Shown: in pieces, positions 34,996 through 46,030 of the stretch
Position numbering within the stretch: the stretch's first letter is position 1
Layout of the letters: the number at the start of each line of letters is the position of its first letter
From: Megalobrama amblycephala
Taxonomy: Eukaryota > Chordata > Actinopteri > Cypriniformes > Xenocyprididae
Direction of reading: 5' to 3'
Length of the DNA stretch: 64,000 nucleotides
Assembly (NCBI RefSeq): GCF_018812025.1
Contig: NC_063061.1
Span: 8,335,915-8,399,914 of the forward strand
Program-made: the position numbers and the translations under genes
The notes under the pieces: model-generated
Database searches by the model: none
The model's input: the letters and a program-made list of their open reading frames with translations, nothing else
Told to the model about the DNA's origin: nothing

Positions 34996-35800
34996 CATAT
35001 TCACTTAAACACCACTCTCAGCAGTGTGGATGGCATCAGGATGTTAACAGTATATTATTGCTCAGGTATTTTGAACTTCTTTTTACCCCTACGTTAAGAA
35101 TAAAAAAGAACTTTGCAGTGAGTATGTTGGGGCCTTTAGGTGAAGTATTTGAGGAAGAACATGCTCTTAGAGGAAATCTGTCTGAGTGTTTCCTTTTCTG
35201 GGAAAAGGTAAGGCCTTCTAAGTTAGTTCTGTTTTGTAAGTGTGTGTGTACATATAAATGCAAGGCGGATACTGTGGAATGGAAAATAAACAACATAAGA
35301 GACTGTAAACAACACCTGTCAAAGGGCTTTTGTTAAGTGCTGAGAGCTAGATGCTGTAACGTCATCCTTCTTAAGGAGGTGTGTTCTCTAACTTACAAAA
35401 CCTGTATTGATCAGTTATACAGATACACTTGCTTTCACTCTAAAATCCAGATCCTGTTGCAAGTGTATGCATGTATTTCTGCATGTGTGTATATATTCCA
35501 TGGTTGCAGCTAAAAAAAAAAACATTTAGAATTTTTTTTAGAAGATGTAACTTACCTCTCCTTACTTAACTGCATGGTTTGAGGTATTATTCATGATACA
35601 TGGTGTGGGTTTCATTAGATGCTTAGCAAGAACCATTATTAAAGCTAATCACACTTATCTTCTTAGGAATACTCTTTGGAATAAAGTGGAATGTGGAAAA
35701 TGTCACAATGTCTTCTGGGAGTCCAAAAATTTCAGAAAATGCATTGAAACAGGAGCTCTGCAGTTTCCAAGGCAGTGGGAAGTAGTTTTAGGGGGTCAAG
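34996..35800. other. No gene identified
   Basis: Frames of 86-128 codons on both strands (34950-35336, 35036-35296, 35593-35883) have no recognisable domain; the first begins inside the Tc1 end. Possibly old retroelement DNA linked to the gypsy relic to its right. Confidence 0.35.
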
Positions 35801-35829
35801 GTGACATGCTGTCTACAGCAATCATAATA

Positions 35830-36600
35830 CAGGTATTTCCTCCAAAGTCAGGTAGGTCCATGATAAAATCCACTCCCAGGTGAAGGCACATGGATGCAGC
35901 TTAGGTGGATTCTTCTGCCACTGAGACAAGACCGCTCCCATGCCTGTGGTAGATGCATCCACCTCAACAACAAATGTTAACTCTGGATTAGAATGAGCCA
36001 GGATGGGATCAGTGGTGAAGGTGATTCAGATGTTCAAAGGCATGGGTTGCGTCTGGAGTCTAGGGCAGAGGCTTGGGCTTGTTTTTTTAGGAGGCAAGTG
36101 AGCAGAGCAATGATGGAGCTGTAGTTTCTAATGAATCTTTGGCAAAAGTTAGCAAATCCAAGAAAGCACTGTAGTTCCTTAACAGTGGATGGTACCAGCC
36201 AGCATCTGACTACACCCACCTTTCCCTTGTCTATTTGTATTCTCTAGAGCTGTAGTTGTAGCACAAGAATTGAATAAATCTCAAATGGAAGGAACATTTC
36301 TCTGCCTTGAGGAACAACCAGTGCATCTGCAGTCTCTCAAGCACCAGAGCTACATGTTGACGATGTTCGGTCTGGTTCTGGGAGTATGTCAAGATGTCAC
36401 TGATGTAGATGAGGATGAAGTGCTGGAGGTACTCCCAGAACACCTCGTTCATGAAGCCCTGGAATACCGAAGGGGCTTTAACCAGGCCATATGGCATGAC
36501 CCGGTTCTCGTTGTGCCCATTTAATGAGGCGGAGGGCAGGGTAAGATGGTCCGTGATGCAAGAGCACATGCAATGGGCTAGTTGGATAGAGACGGTAAGT
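35830..36600 (-). pseudogene. Ty3/gypsy retrotransposon pol relic (RT-RNase H)
   Basis: Read on the minus strand. 36569-36231 gives the RT palm: RVMPYGLVKAPSVFQGFMNE, then LIYISDILTYS, where the YxDD active site has Ser for the first Asp, then LFLKAEKCSFH. 36219-36034 gives the connection piece [20 protein letters not shown]. About 35980-35870 gives the RNase H start [17 protein letters not shown] with its first Asp kept. Stops or frame shifts separate the segments, and gag, protease, the RT fingers, integrase and LTRs are not visible nearby. It is an old, inactive fragment; family-level assignment is secure from motif order. Confidence 0.9.
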
Positions 36601-36699
36601 TGTTATCAGGGCCAGTGCATTCCATCTGCTTGCTGCTGCCAATGTACAGAATTGCAATGCATAATCAGTGATGAATTGTCACCCTTGATGAATGCGATG

Positions 36700-36888
36700 A
36701 AGTTTTATTTTGGCAATCTTTGCCTTTATTATGATAGGATAGTAAAGAGTGGACAGGAAGCAAGGTGGGAGAGAGAAAGAGGGGAATGGGATCGGGAAAG
36801 GTCTACAAGCCAGGACTCAAACTTGGGTCGCCTGAAGGACAACAATGCTATATGTCGGCATGCTGCCCACAAGGCTATTGGCACCAAC
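36700..36888 (-). mobile_element. tRNA-derived SINE
   Basis: On the minus strand an A-box-like TAGCCTTGTGGGCAGC (36863-36878) is followed 40 bp later by a B box AGTTTGAGTCC (36813-36823). A non-tRNA body then contains CCTTTCCCGATCCCATTCCC and TCTCTCCCACC, ending in ATAATAAAGGCAAAG. Box order and spacing give the strand. The plus-strand frame 36409-36894 runs through it and is not a gene. It lies just downstream (minus sense: upstream) of the gypsy relic. Confidence 0.75.
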
Positions 36889-36889
36889 A

Positions 36890-37207
36890 ACTGAACACTT
36901 CTTTAAAATTAGTCAAAAAATTATCAAGATATTGAGTTAATGAACCGTCCTGTTCCCTGAGATGATTTTGGAATGTTCAATGGGGAATCAATGAGGTTCC
37001 ATCTAGAATACAAGCAAGCACTGGAGAATAAAATCACTGTTATCTTGGTTGTGTTATACTCATCTACACTGCAAGCGGGCATTGCAACATGACAAAACTA
37101 GAAGACTCCCATTATAATCAACAAATCTTGATTGATTATAATGGAGATTTTTTCAGTTTTCCATTGTTGAGTACATAGACATGAATCATAAATAAAAGCA
37201 ATTAGAT
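36890..37207. other. Unassigned stretch
   Basis: No gene or clear repeat. Confidence 0.4.
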
Positions 37208-37417
37208 TTATTGATTAGTTACAGTAATGACACACTTTTTCCTATAAATTGATAAAAATCTTAACCTAAAATCCTGATGTTTATTTAAAAAACAAAAAAA
37301 CAATTCTATTGATGCATACTGTGCCAACAACCCAGCTTTATTTAGGAGAAAAGAATGAGAGAGTGAAAAACAAGACAGGCCCGAAACAGAACCCTGAGGA
37401 ACGCCCTGTGTGACCAT
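37208..37417 (-). pseudogene. Possible LINE reverse-transcriptase fragment
   Basis: The minus frame opens with TQGVPQGSVSGLSCFSLS. GVPQGSV-G followed by an F-S is the RT motif upstream of the catalytic YADD block in L2/Rex/CR1-type LINEs. Beyond that (FLLNKAGLLAQYASIELFF) the expected YADD block is not recognisable. It is 70 codons long against several hundred for a complete RT. The call rests on one motif. Confidence 0.45.
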
Positions 37418-39410
37418 GATGTTGAAACGTGTACCTCAGGGGCGAGCAAGTACGGCCTCTGTATGGAGCTCATTGTTCATAATCCGGTCATGAGAGCCGC
37501 CAGATCACATGAAGCAGCGGGATTCTCCCACAGATACCGGCAAGCACATACACCACTAAACAGTGTTTCCAGACAATGTGGAACACTGTCATTGCAGAAA
37601 TATTATTTTAACCAAATGCAGATGACCCATATGAACATATATTTAAAGTACAATTTCAAATCATTTTCATATCACATCCATATGTGTTTTAAAATCTGAA
37701 AATAACAAAAATAATTTACTGATATTAAAATTATACCAGTAATACCAATATTGGGCAAGCTACACCAAAATGTCAATTACTCTAAAGAAAAAAAAGCTAT
37801 CTGGCTAGTTATGGTACAAGCTAAATGGAAAAAGTATATCTTTCAACATTTAAGGTAGGTGCAAAAAACAATTTTAAATAAGTACCATTTTCAAATAATT
37901 TACATAGTACTCCAGGGTTTTCAAAGAATGTCCAAAAAAAATCATGTTTTGGGGTAAAAATCATGTGTTATGGTAATCTTTTTAAATATTCCCCTTTATC
38001 CAGCACTCTTTACACCTCCCTGTGTTGTATACTGTTATTATTGTACAGATAAACTGCTCCAAACAATTTAAGTAACAAGCAATGTAATACTTTACACTGT
38101 GTGAAGATAATGCAAACCATTTTGCTAACCTGTTGAGAACCCATTTAAAAAGAGCGATTCATTTGTGAAAGAACATATTGAACACAACTTGATTGATTTT
38201 AATGTCATTAGGAAAACTCAACCTGTTTGTCAATGCTACCCTGCTAAATAAAAAAATGAAAAATGATTTAAATGATTAAGAAAAACTATCAACACTACAA
38301 CCTCACTATTGAAACAGCTTTTATTAGTAACACCGCTACTGCTCAACACTGGCACAATATGCTTATTTTCGGAGCCCTGCACATGACATGTGGATGAAAA
38401 TATAGATATTGTATATAAGAATTAAGATTGTTCCTATGACAGTTCATGGCCATGTTTTATTAACTAAAACAAGGTAACAAGTTAATAAGTCATGGAAACA
38501 AATTCGTAGCTCTTGGCTACAATATATATTTTATATTCCCTGCAGTCTAAATAAACATTAACCCTAAATTACCTCAGTGTTGTTATATGAGACTAGATAG
38601 ACTAGACTAGACAATATACTATATAGACTAGACAAAAGTACAATCACCCAGAACTCCCTATAGCAACCACCCAACAACATCCTAAAAACAACCTACAGTA
38701 CAATACCTTAGCTTTGTGGCGATGGGTGTTGCATGTGTAAAAACAATTACATTTTTTTTCCATGTTCGTCAAATGTACATTATGCAAACTAGCGATGCTG
38801 TGGTATTACCACAGAAAACAAAACTGCCTGCACTGCACCTTCTCACATCCGGCTCAGCACAGGTCACTAGAAAGGCTCTGTCTCTTTTCCTTCATCCTCC
38901 CCCACTGCCAGATGTGACCTATCACATGCCCCATCTGCTCAGAAAATCTGCATCATCGCTGCCATCTCTACAGCACAATCCAGGATACTGCTCTCTGAAG
39001 ACACACACTTCACAGAATACAGACACATGTGCCCAAAGTGGAGATGTTTAAAGGTATACTGATCTGCATATGTTTGCGATACCTCTTTGGATTAAAATGC
39101 ATCTAATAAATGATTTTGATTCATCCATTAATCAATAATAGGATATTCCACATTGCACCCAATATGCACTATACAAATATGCTTTACATTGTACACAAAA
39201 AATGTTTTAAAATATGAATGCTATAATATATTAAATAAGCCAAGTTACCAAATCACAGAAATTCACCCAATTTCATAATGATCAACTGTACCTTTCCTGT
39301 AATGATAAACAGCTACTCTTTATTTTCAGTAATGCATTTAAAGTTACTGTTCAAAAAAAATAAATTTTATATGAAATAATTCAAAAATCCAAATTTGATG
39401 TTTAACAGGC
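37418..39410. other. AT-rich stretch without a gene
   Basis: 38590-38640 has degenerate TAGACTAGAC-type tandem repeats; 38644-38690 has a CCCTATAGCAACCACCC patch. The 111-codon frame at 38716-39051 has no domain; its GC-richer part (38860-39020) is not repeated in the window. Confidence 0.4.
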
Positions 39411-39547
39411 TTTGGAGAGGAATCAACGGGAAACAGAAACAGGAGTAGAGCTAATTAATAACAAAAGAAACTAACTAGGGAACAGAACTCAGGCAAAGCA
39501 GAACAGGGAACAGAATGAAAACACAATGAAACCAAACAGACATAGAA

Positions 39548-40690
39548 TTACATGTTAAATAATTCCCCCTTCCCAGAAGGAGCAACCCCACGCCATAACA
39601 AGTCCGACCGAGAAGGGAGGGAGGCAACTCTGGAGGAGGACGTATAGCAGGCGAAGGGTAGGACACTGGAGGAGATGACAGAAGGAAAGACTAGGACAGC
39701 GATGATGAGGAGCCAGGGAGAGGCCAGGAGAGAAGGAGCCAGACAGGGACTCAGACCACAGCCAGGTCGAAGGCTCACGGAGGAGTCAACGGAGGGAGGA
39801 GCCATGGTGGAGATTAGACAGGTTTAACCAGGGAGACTACAGATGAAGATGGACCCAATGGAGGTGGAGACCCAGGCAGAGACAAAGAGCTGATGCAACC
39901 ACATGACACTAAAGGTTCAGGCTACCGAGGCAAAGCCGCAGCATCTGAGGTGGATCTAAGGTGTCAGAGGACTGAGGCAGAGCCGGAGGGACTGAGAACC
40001 AAGGCTGAGCCAGAGGGAATGCGGAGCATGACGGAGCCGAAGAGGTGGAGGCTCGAGGCACAGCCAGAGACCCGGAAGTCCATGGTGTAGGCAGAGCAAC
40101 ATCTAACCAAGGCAAAGCAGCCCGGAGAGCCGAGGGAGGGAGGAGACAAGGTGGAGCCTACTGGTTGCTGAGCCGAGTTAGAGTGATGGGCTCGGTGGCC
40201 GGAGGAGGAGAAGCCAAGAGACTGATGGGAAACAGTGGAGCTGGGGCTGAGGAACTGGCTGTTATTGGAAGAGAAGGTGGGAGAGGGAGGCTGGGCCGGA
40301 TCCTAGGAAACACAGGAGACTTGCAACTGGGCAGGACCAGCAAAAACACAGGAGACTTGGAGCTGAGCAGGACAGGTGGGGGTGGGGCTCCACTGCATGA
40401 CCTTGTACTCCATGAGCATGGACACTGGGACACACATGTTGCTGACTCACGCACCTGGTCAGACTCTAAGTGGGGCTCAGGCTCCGGAGCGATTGGCTCA
40501 GTCCTCTTATCTGGGTCATGCATCGTGGCAGGCTCGGGCTCTCTGTCTGCGGTGGACTCTGGGGTTAGCTCTGTGCAGTGTGTAGGAGGTGGCTGGCTGG
40601 GTTCCTGGTCCAGAGTGGGGCTGGTGATGTCATCCTCAGTGGGGCAGATGGTGAATGCCGATCCGTTATTCACTAGTAATTGTGAGGCAA
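39548..40690 (-). pseudogene. Proline/glutamate-rich gag-like ORF of an LTR element
   Basis: The main open part is 40673-40158 on the minus strand (171 codons). It is rich in E-P-E-P and P-P-P runs (REPEPATMHDPDKRTEPIAP, PEPEPHLESDQV). It continues in other frames to a C-terminal piece (DLLWRGVAPSGKGELFNM, ending at 39548) just before the LTR. No zinc knuckle or protease motif is seen. The plus-strand 230-codon frame at 40045-40737 is the shadow of this GC-rich stretch. Function unknown; I take it as a retroelement-specific product because it lies between the LTR remnants. Confidence 0.6.
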
Positions 40691-40757
40691 AATCTCAAGC
40701 TCAAGGTAGAGCAGTTGGACGGCCGGCAGGTCCATAGATGAGAGGATAGAAAAAGAA

Positions 40758-41505
40758 AAAAATTTTCACGAGTCACAAAATTACGTACCGATGCGTACGT
40801 CTCACTGCAGTTTCCAACAGAAACGAACGCTAGAGGCAGTAAAATGTCAATAAGCACTTTTGCTCGTTTTCATACACGGTCTCGATTACGACCGGGATAC
40901 AATTATGGATGAATAAAGACTTGTTTTGATGTCTCCTCGTGCAATATTATGTTACGACTTCAAAACGACTTCAAAATTTTTTACCAGAGTGCACGATTTA
41001 TAAACGAACGTACTTTGGACTTTGCGTTGCTTGACCGGCTCTATACGTTTCACTTTTTTTGGCCATAACCAGCTTGCTCGATAGCTCAGACGATATGGAG
41101 CTGGACTTACGACGAGGAGTCCCCCTGGGTATGAATCCCGTGAAAGGCGAGTGACGGACAGTAAAAAGAGAGATTAGAGATGAGAGATCTAAATGAGCTG
41201 GAAAAACGGTACAATCGCAGATGCTTCTTATCTCATGTTTGGTTTTTGTCAACGCTATCGGGTAGGTTTAGGCATAGCATTGGTGGGACTTTATTTTAAA
41301 ATGCAACGGCAAAATGTCAAATCAAGAACCGTGGCGATTCGTCTAAAAACCAACATCATAAAACCATATTATCTGCTCCGGCCAAAAAAAAAAAAAAAAA
41401 AAAGAACACGCTTTTAGCGCCGCTCAGTGGACATTTCGCATCGGAACTGCAGCGAGATGTATGCATCGGAATGTATTTCGCGACTCGTGAAAACGTGCCC
41501 ACGGG
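40758..41505. mobile_element. Foldback element inserted in the LTR, with tRNA-like segment
   Basis: Left TTTTCACGAGTCACAAAATT with CCGATGCGTACGTCTCACTG pairs with right GATGTATGCATCGGAATG and TTCGCGACTCGTGAAAACG. Contains an A20 run (41384-41403). At 41082-41138 a TAGCTCAGACGATATGGAGC word and GGTATGAATCC resemble tRNA A and B boxes in the right order. No gene. Confidence 0.65.
41082..41150 (+). ncRNA. tRNA-like pol III box pair (relic)
   Basis: TAGCTCAGACGATATGGAGC is close to a tRNA D-arm/A box. 46 bp later GGTATGAATCC is a near-B box flanked by complementary GGG/CCC as in a T arm. No complete cloverleaf could be drawn by eye, and the acceptor stem is not evident. It is most likely a tRNA-derived SINE head captured in the foldback. 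Confidence 0.35.
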
Positions 41506-41716
41506 TACGTTTTCGTCATGAGACCAGGTTGACAATACTGGACAAAGGAACAAGTAAAACTGAGGGCTTAAATACAAGGGAGAGTAATTAGCAGGAAACA
41601 GAAACGGGTGTAGAGCTAATTAATAACCAAGGAAACTAACTAGGGAACAGAACAGAGGCAAAGCAGAACAGGGAACAGAATGAAAACGCAATGAAACTAA
41701 ATAGACATAGAACTAC

Positions 41717-42600
41717 AAAAAAAAAAAAATAAATACTGTGCTCCCTTTCTGTTGAACTCTGTTACTTTGACATGCAAGTGTTAAGTTAACAATTAACAGT
41801 AACTAACTGCACACTTGTGGAAATGGAAATGTTTGCTTTATTAGATCAACAATAGCAGTAACATGTAAGTAAATGTGTTGACAAATCAGACAACCATTAT
41901 AGTCAACCATTGTAATGTAAACCACTAACCTTATTTTACTCATATATCAAATATAAAACTATCTAAAAACCTTTTGGACATTCCTGAGGGAATTCATGGT
42001 GAATTAGACTTCCAGGCTCGCCTACAAATTGACTAAAAAGCTTTATAGAAATGTTCCTGTATTAGCTTTAACTACATTTGTTGCTGTAGTTATTAATGTG
42101 GTCATTAGATATCATCATGGATCAAACCATTAGGTGTTTCAAACTGTTCTCAAACTCTTTAATTAGAGTTGTCGTCATATTTACAACGGTACACTGTGTA
42201 CCTAGATATTGATCATTCGCTTACATTTTGGCAGATATGTTGAAGTAACTTACAGTACAGTCCGTTCAAGCTAAACATTCTGGGAACTGAACCCATGTTG
42301 CCAAGCTTTGCCATTTGATCCAGAGGAAACTTACAGCTGACAAAACATTAAACATACATTTTCTGCATTTTCCAATAGAGAAAAACTCTTTATATTTATT
42401 GGCTGAATGATCTATATCCTGGTATACAACAAATCTAATGTACAGTTCTTCTGTTCCTCGCACCTCATTTTCTATCGCATTTATTTAAAAAAGGCATCTA
42501 CTACTATTAAAGTCTAGATAGAAGATCTAACCGCTGTATCCTTAGCTCTACTTTTAAATGGACTGTCACATAAGAAACGTATTGATGTTTCATCTTTCTG
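41717..42600. other. Unassigned stretch
   Basis: No gene or repeat identified. Confidence 0.4.
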
Positions 42601-42900
42601 CTTACATCTCAGCTACCCCTGAAGCCTGCATGCTGGCTGCCACGCCACGTTTCTGTTGCCATGGCAAGCAAATGGGGACGACACTCGAACACACTCCCAG
42701 TGATCTGACCTTGTGAGTGAGCATCCAGCTGTGGAACAATGTTTCTGAATGTGACGCCATTGGATGATGAATCACATGGAGGTCATCACCATAAATGCAC
42801 CCCCTCCCACCAGGTTGTCATTGTAATTATTGCTTTAGTAGTATCCTTAAGCACATCTAATGCATTATTGATGCATCAGAATAAAGGAAGTATGGCTAAT
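42601..42900. promoter_or_regulatory. Unrepeated block with an RFX X-box
   Basis: GTTGCCATGGCAAG at 42655-42668 matches the palindromic RFX X-box (GTTGCCATGGCAAC) at 13 of 14 positions. The surrounding 300 bp has balanced composition, no microsatellite and no second copy in the window. It includes homeodomain-like TAATTATTGC and CTAATGCATTATTGATGCAT words. It has the look of a conserved enhancer, but conservation cannot be assessed here. Confidence 0.4.
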
Positions 42901-43960
42901 GGGTCGACTGATGTATAAGAGAGTCCAGGATAAAAAAAAAGGAAAATATGTTTTTCAAGGTAAAGATATTTTTTAAAAGCATCAGAAATTATTGACATTT
43001 TAAATAATTTTTTAAAAAGTTCCTAACCCCTTTTCTATTCAAGAATTATTTTTATTTCTTCATTAATTGAGATGCTAAAACCAAGGTACAGACCTTTCTG
43101 AGGGATAAAAAAGGAGTCGTATTATGTCAACTGATGGTCAGCTGATGCCCCCCCCCCCCCCCCTTTGGAGTGTTGAGTGTTATAAGTGTCTGAATTTTGC
43201 AGTTATTTTATATTAGGAGAAGTGTTCAGGGTCTATTGGGATGTACAACTTTGAAACATAACATTCAGGAAAAAGGTGCTTGGATTTCTAAGATGTGAAG
43301 AGTTCTAAGGGTTTCTAGGACAGAATTGGGGACAGAGCTTTAAGGATGATTACTTTTGCAGGAAGTGGCTATAGGGCCTTAACACTGTTCCTGTTGGATG
43401 GCTATTTAGGGCAGGCCCCCATGGTGCATCTTGGGTGATGACTTTCGCCTGGTGTGGCACAAGCAGTCCATTTTAAAAGAACATTCACATTTCTTGTCTG
43501 AGGCACCAGTGATTTCAGAAATATTGACTGTAATAGAGTGCTGAAGCAATTTTCCACAAGTATAGAATAATTTACCATCCTCAACCTGAAAAACACCCCA
43601 GCAGTAGTAAGTAAAAAGAAAAAACTCTCCATCTCCAATGTAATAGCATTGCGCTTAGGTTTAGCATGCTATGCTTACAACATTATACAGCATCCAAAAT
43701 CGCATACTGTCTAATACTAAGTTCTTAGTTGAAATGTACTTTGCAGGCATTTAAAAAATATATTCTATATAGTATGAATGAAATTCGGATGTACTACATC
43801 TGCCATGTCACGTGACCTAGTCAGTTGTGTCACTTTACTACCATTCACAAATCCTCAAACATGGGATAGTAAAGTGTCCATCAGATGTGCACTTCAGAAT
43901 TGCCATTGTAGTAAGTTATCAGAGTATTTTTCGCCTACTGTTATGAATACATACACATAT
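42901..43960. other. No gene; (C)16 run and a MITE-end fragment
   Basis: 43148-43163 is a C run. 43691-43800 (GCATCCAAAATCGCATACTG and TATATAGTATGAATG) resembles the end of the 11763-12870 family. Frames at 43402-43638 and 43778-43981 are unsupported. Confidence 0.4.
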
Positions 43961-43961
43961 T

Positions 43962-44760
43962 GGCCGCGTCCAAAATCTTAGGCAGCTGACTTGTTGCTTC
44001 GCTGCCTTATCAGGTAATGACTTTGTAGGCAGCATTTGCACGTGAAGGTACCTCACAAAACATTTACACATAAACTGACCACGCTACATTCAGAAACCAT
44101 CTTTATTTTTTAGATCAACTTCTGCAGAATGTAATGCACAGGATTGTGGATATTAAAGGCTGTGAAGGATGATACATCTACCCAGGTGAAAAAAAAAGTA
44201 CATTTCTATAATGTACTTAAAGTGCTCTATTTTCGTGCACTAATTTTGTACTTAATATACTAAAAATTATTCTTTAGTATTTCTTAAGATAATCTTAAGA
44301 ACATCTAAGTGTGCTCAGCTGTGCTATTTTGAGACACCATGAAATATGAACTTAAATGTGCTTTTAATATACTATCTCTGTATTTAAAAAATGTATTTAG
44401 ATACCACTTATAGTACATTAGATAGTATATTAAAAGCACATTTTAGTTCATATTTCATGGTGTCTCAAAATAGCACAGTTGAGTACACTTAGATGTTCTT
44501 AAGATTATCTTAATATACTAAAAATTCTTCTTTAGTACTTCTTAAGCACAAAATTAGTGCACGAAAATAGAGCACTTTAAGTACATTTCAATAATGTACT
44601 TTTTTTTTCACCTGGGTATGCTGCCTTCAAAAATCGATCTGATGAAGGCATCTCAGGAGACAGGAAGTGAAGCTAACATTGAATTCGGACATGTCTTGAT
44701 GTCTTCCTTCCTAAGAATTCATCCTCTGAAGGCAGTGTTTTTAAGCTTTCAGACGTAGCC
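43962..44760 (+). mobile_element. Family I DNA element carrying a hairpin MITE
   Basis: Ends GGCCGCGTCCAAAATC and complement of GGCTACGTCTGAAAGC. The interior is rich in GCTGCCTTC / GAAGGCAGC words. Without the 436-bp insertion it is about 360 bp. An inverted copy, not carrying the insertion, is at 63370-63804. Confidence 0.75.
44181..44616. mobile_element. 436-bp hairpin MITE, TA target, empty site known
   Basis: Ends CCCAGGTGAAAAAAAAAGTA and its complement. The two arms (about 215 bp each) pair almost completely around 44395. TA lies on both sides (44179-44180, 44617-44618). The inverted copy at 63.5 kb has CATCTATGCTGCC with a single TA, proving a TA duplication and pointing to Tc1/mariner-type transposition. 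Confidence 0.92.
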
Positions 44761-44934
44761 ATTGTTTTCTGCCTACGTTTTTGTACTTTGCACACCCAGG
44801 TCGCACGTGCGCATTGAATTTGTTTTGCACTAATCAGTTGTTCCACAAGGTGGCGACACTGGTCGGGATCGTTGTTTCACAGTAGAAAACAAAAAATAAA
44901 GAGACAGAACAACAACAAAATACCGAAGACTGCA

Positions 44935-45069
44935 ACAACAACAGATGCCCGCATTGACAAGCGCTTGTGTGAGGAATTACGAGATAGCCGCAACTTTAGT
45001 TTAAAAGAATGCAAAGACATTTTTATCTGCCATAACTTTTGGAGAAAAATAGCTCAGACACTGATCTAA
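44935..45069 (+). pseudogene. MADF-domain exon remnant (Harbinger-type partner protein)
   Basis: One frame reads DARIDKRLCEELRDSRNFSL then KECKDIFICHNFWRKIAQTL and stops. The pattern (acidic start, L-x-E-x-R, K-D-x-F/x-W-x-x-I-A) is the first half of a MADF/SANT-like DNA-binding domain of about 85 residues. In fish such proteins are commonly encoded by PIF/Harbinger transposons beside the transposase. The second half is absent. The stop falls in CTGATCTAAGATG, which resembles a damaged splice donor, so this may be exon 1 of a dead two-exon gene. No transposase is visible nearby. The upstream Met at 44872 gives an unrelated basic leader. Confidence 0.6.
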
Positions 45070-45263
45070 GATGAATCTTGCCTGCGTTCGCGCAAGCTAT
45101 CTTATGGAGTTTACTTTGAAAGGCTACGCATTCGACTGTACGCATACACTGACTAGCGTACGCGTAAAAACAAAGAATACTTTGGCCTTAAGTAGGCATG
45201 TTCAGATGCAGGGTAGGCTTAGGGTAGGCCTTCATCAAGTTTGTTTTCTGACATTCTGATATT

Positions 45264-46030
45264 CCCTGCTTAAAAAAATGCTTAATCTATTCTAAAGTGG
45301 TTTGCTGGTTTTGCTGGTCCACTAAGGTGATGAGGCTGGTCTGTTTTGAGGATTTCATATGGGTTTTTGGCAATGGACACCAGCTTGGCCATGCTGGGAG
45401 ATGAGCCAAGTCCAGGAAACCATCTTAGGCTGGTTTAGGCAGGCTTTTCATCATGCATTTGAAATGGCTTGATGGTACTTAATGAGTGGAACCTTAGTTT
45501 AAAGGCTTAGTTCACCCAAAAATGAAATTCTACTGAGCTGGTGTTCAGACGTAAACATGAAGCGCCGCAACGGAAATAGCATACGTGTCTGACAGGGGCA
45601 GACGAATTTGCTGAATAAAGTTGTTATTTTTGTTTTGTTTTTGCGCACAAAAAGTTTTCTCATTGCTTCATAACATAAGGTTGAACCACTGTAGTCACGT
45701 TGACTATTTTTTTACTACCTTTCTAGACCTCAAAAGGTGCAATGATGTTGCAGCCTATGTGTGGTTCAGATACCCTCAGATTTCATCAAAAATATCTTAA
45801 TTTGTGTTCCGAAGATGAATGAAGGTCTTACGGGTTTGGAACAACATGAGGGTGAGTAATGACAGAAATTTCCTTTTTGGGTGAACTAACCTTTTAATGA
45901 TGGCTAGCTGGTCTTTTATGGTTTTAGAGGGATTTTGGGAACATTTCAACTGGTCAAGCTGGGAAACCATTTGGCTGGCAGACCAGCAAACATCCTTAGG
46001 CTGGTTTGAGCAGTTTCTTTTTCAGCAGGG
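45264..46030. mobile_element. GCTGGT-rich element, ends CCCTGCTTAAAAAA / TTTTTCAGCAGGG
   Basis: Inverted ends enclose degenerate GCTGGT/ACCAGC tandem words (TTTGCTGGTTTTGCTGGTCC on the left, GGCTGGCAGACCAGC on the right). A family D foldback is inserted at 45503-45893. The 1.9-kb minisatellite-like logic is decayed; non-coding. Confidence 0.65.
45503..45893 (+). mobile_element. Family D element, TTAA-flanked, nested
   Basis: TTAA at 45499-45502, AGGCTTAGTTCACCC, then right arm GAACAACATGAGGGTGAGTA and GGGTGAACTAACCT before TTAA (45894-45897). The two arms correspond only at the outer 15 bp, so the copy has lost most of its left arm. Confidence 0.7.

Larger units (their letters stand above)
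39411..41716 (-). mobile_element. Non-autonomous LTR retrotransposon
   Basis: A direct repeat at 39415-39555 and 41580-41716 shares AACTAACTAGGGAACAGAAC and CAGAACAGGGAACAGAATGA: these are LTR remnants. On the minus strand a TATA-like TGTATTTAAGCCC lies in the 5' LTR (41566-41578). A foldback of about 750 bp is inserted at 40758-41505, splitting the 5' LTR/leader from the body. The body has a proline/glutamate-rich gag-like frame but no pol, so it would have depended on another element. The 3' LTR is cut at 39411. Confidence 0.7.

Noticed and set aside
34950..35336. 128-codon frame
   Set aside because: Starts inside the Tc1 terminal repeat and shows no domain downstream.
36409..36894. 161-codon plus-strand frame
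   Set aside because: Antisense to the gypsy RT relic and runs through the tRNA-derived SINE.
40045..40737. 230-codon plus-strand frame
   Set aside because: Antisense shadow of the Glu/Pro-rich gag-like ORF inside an LTR element.
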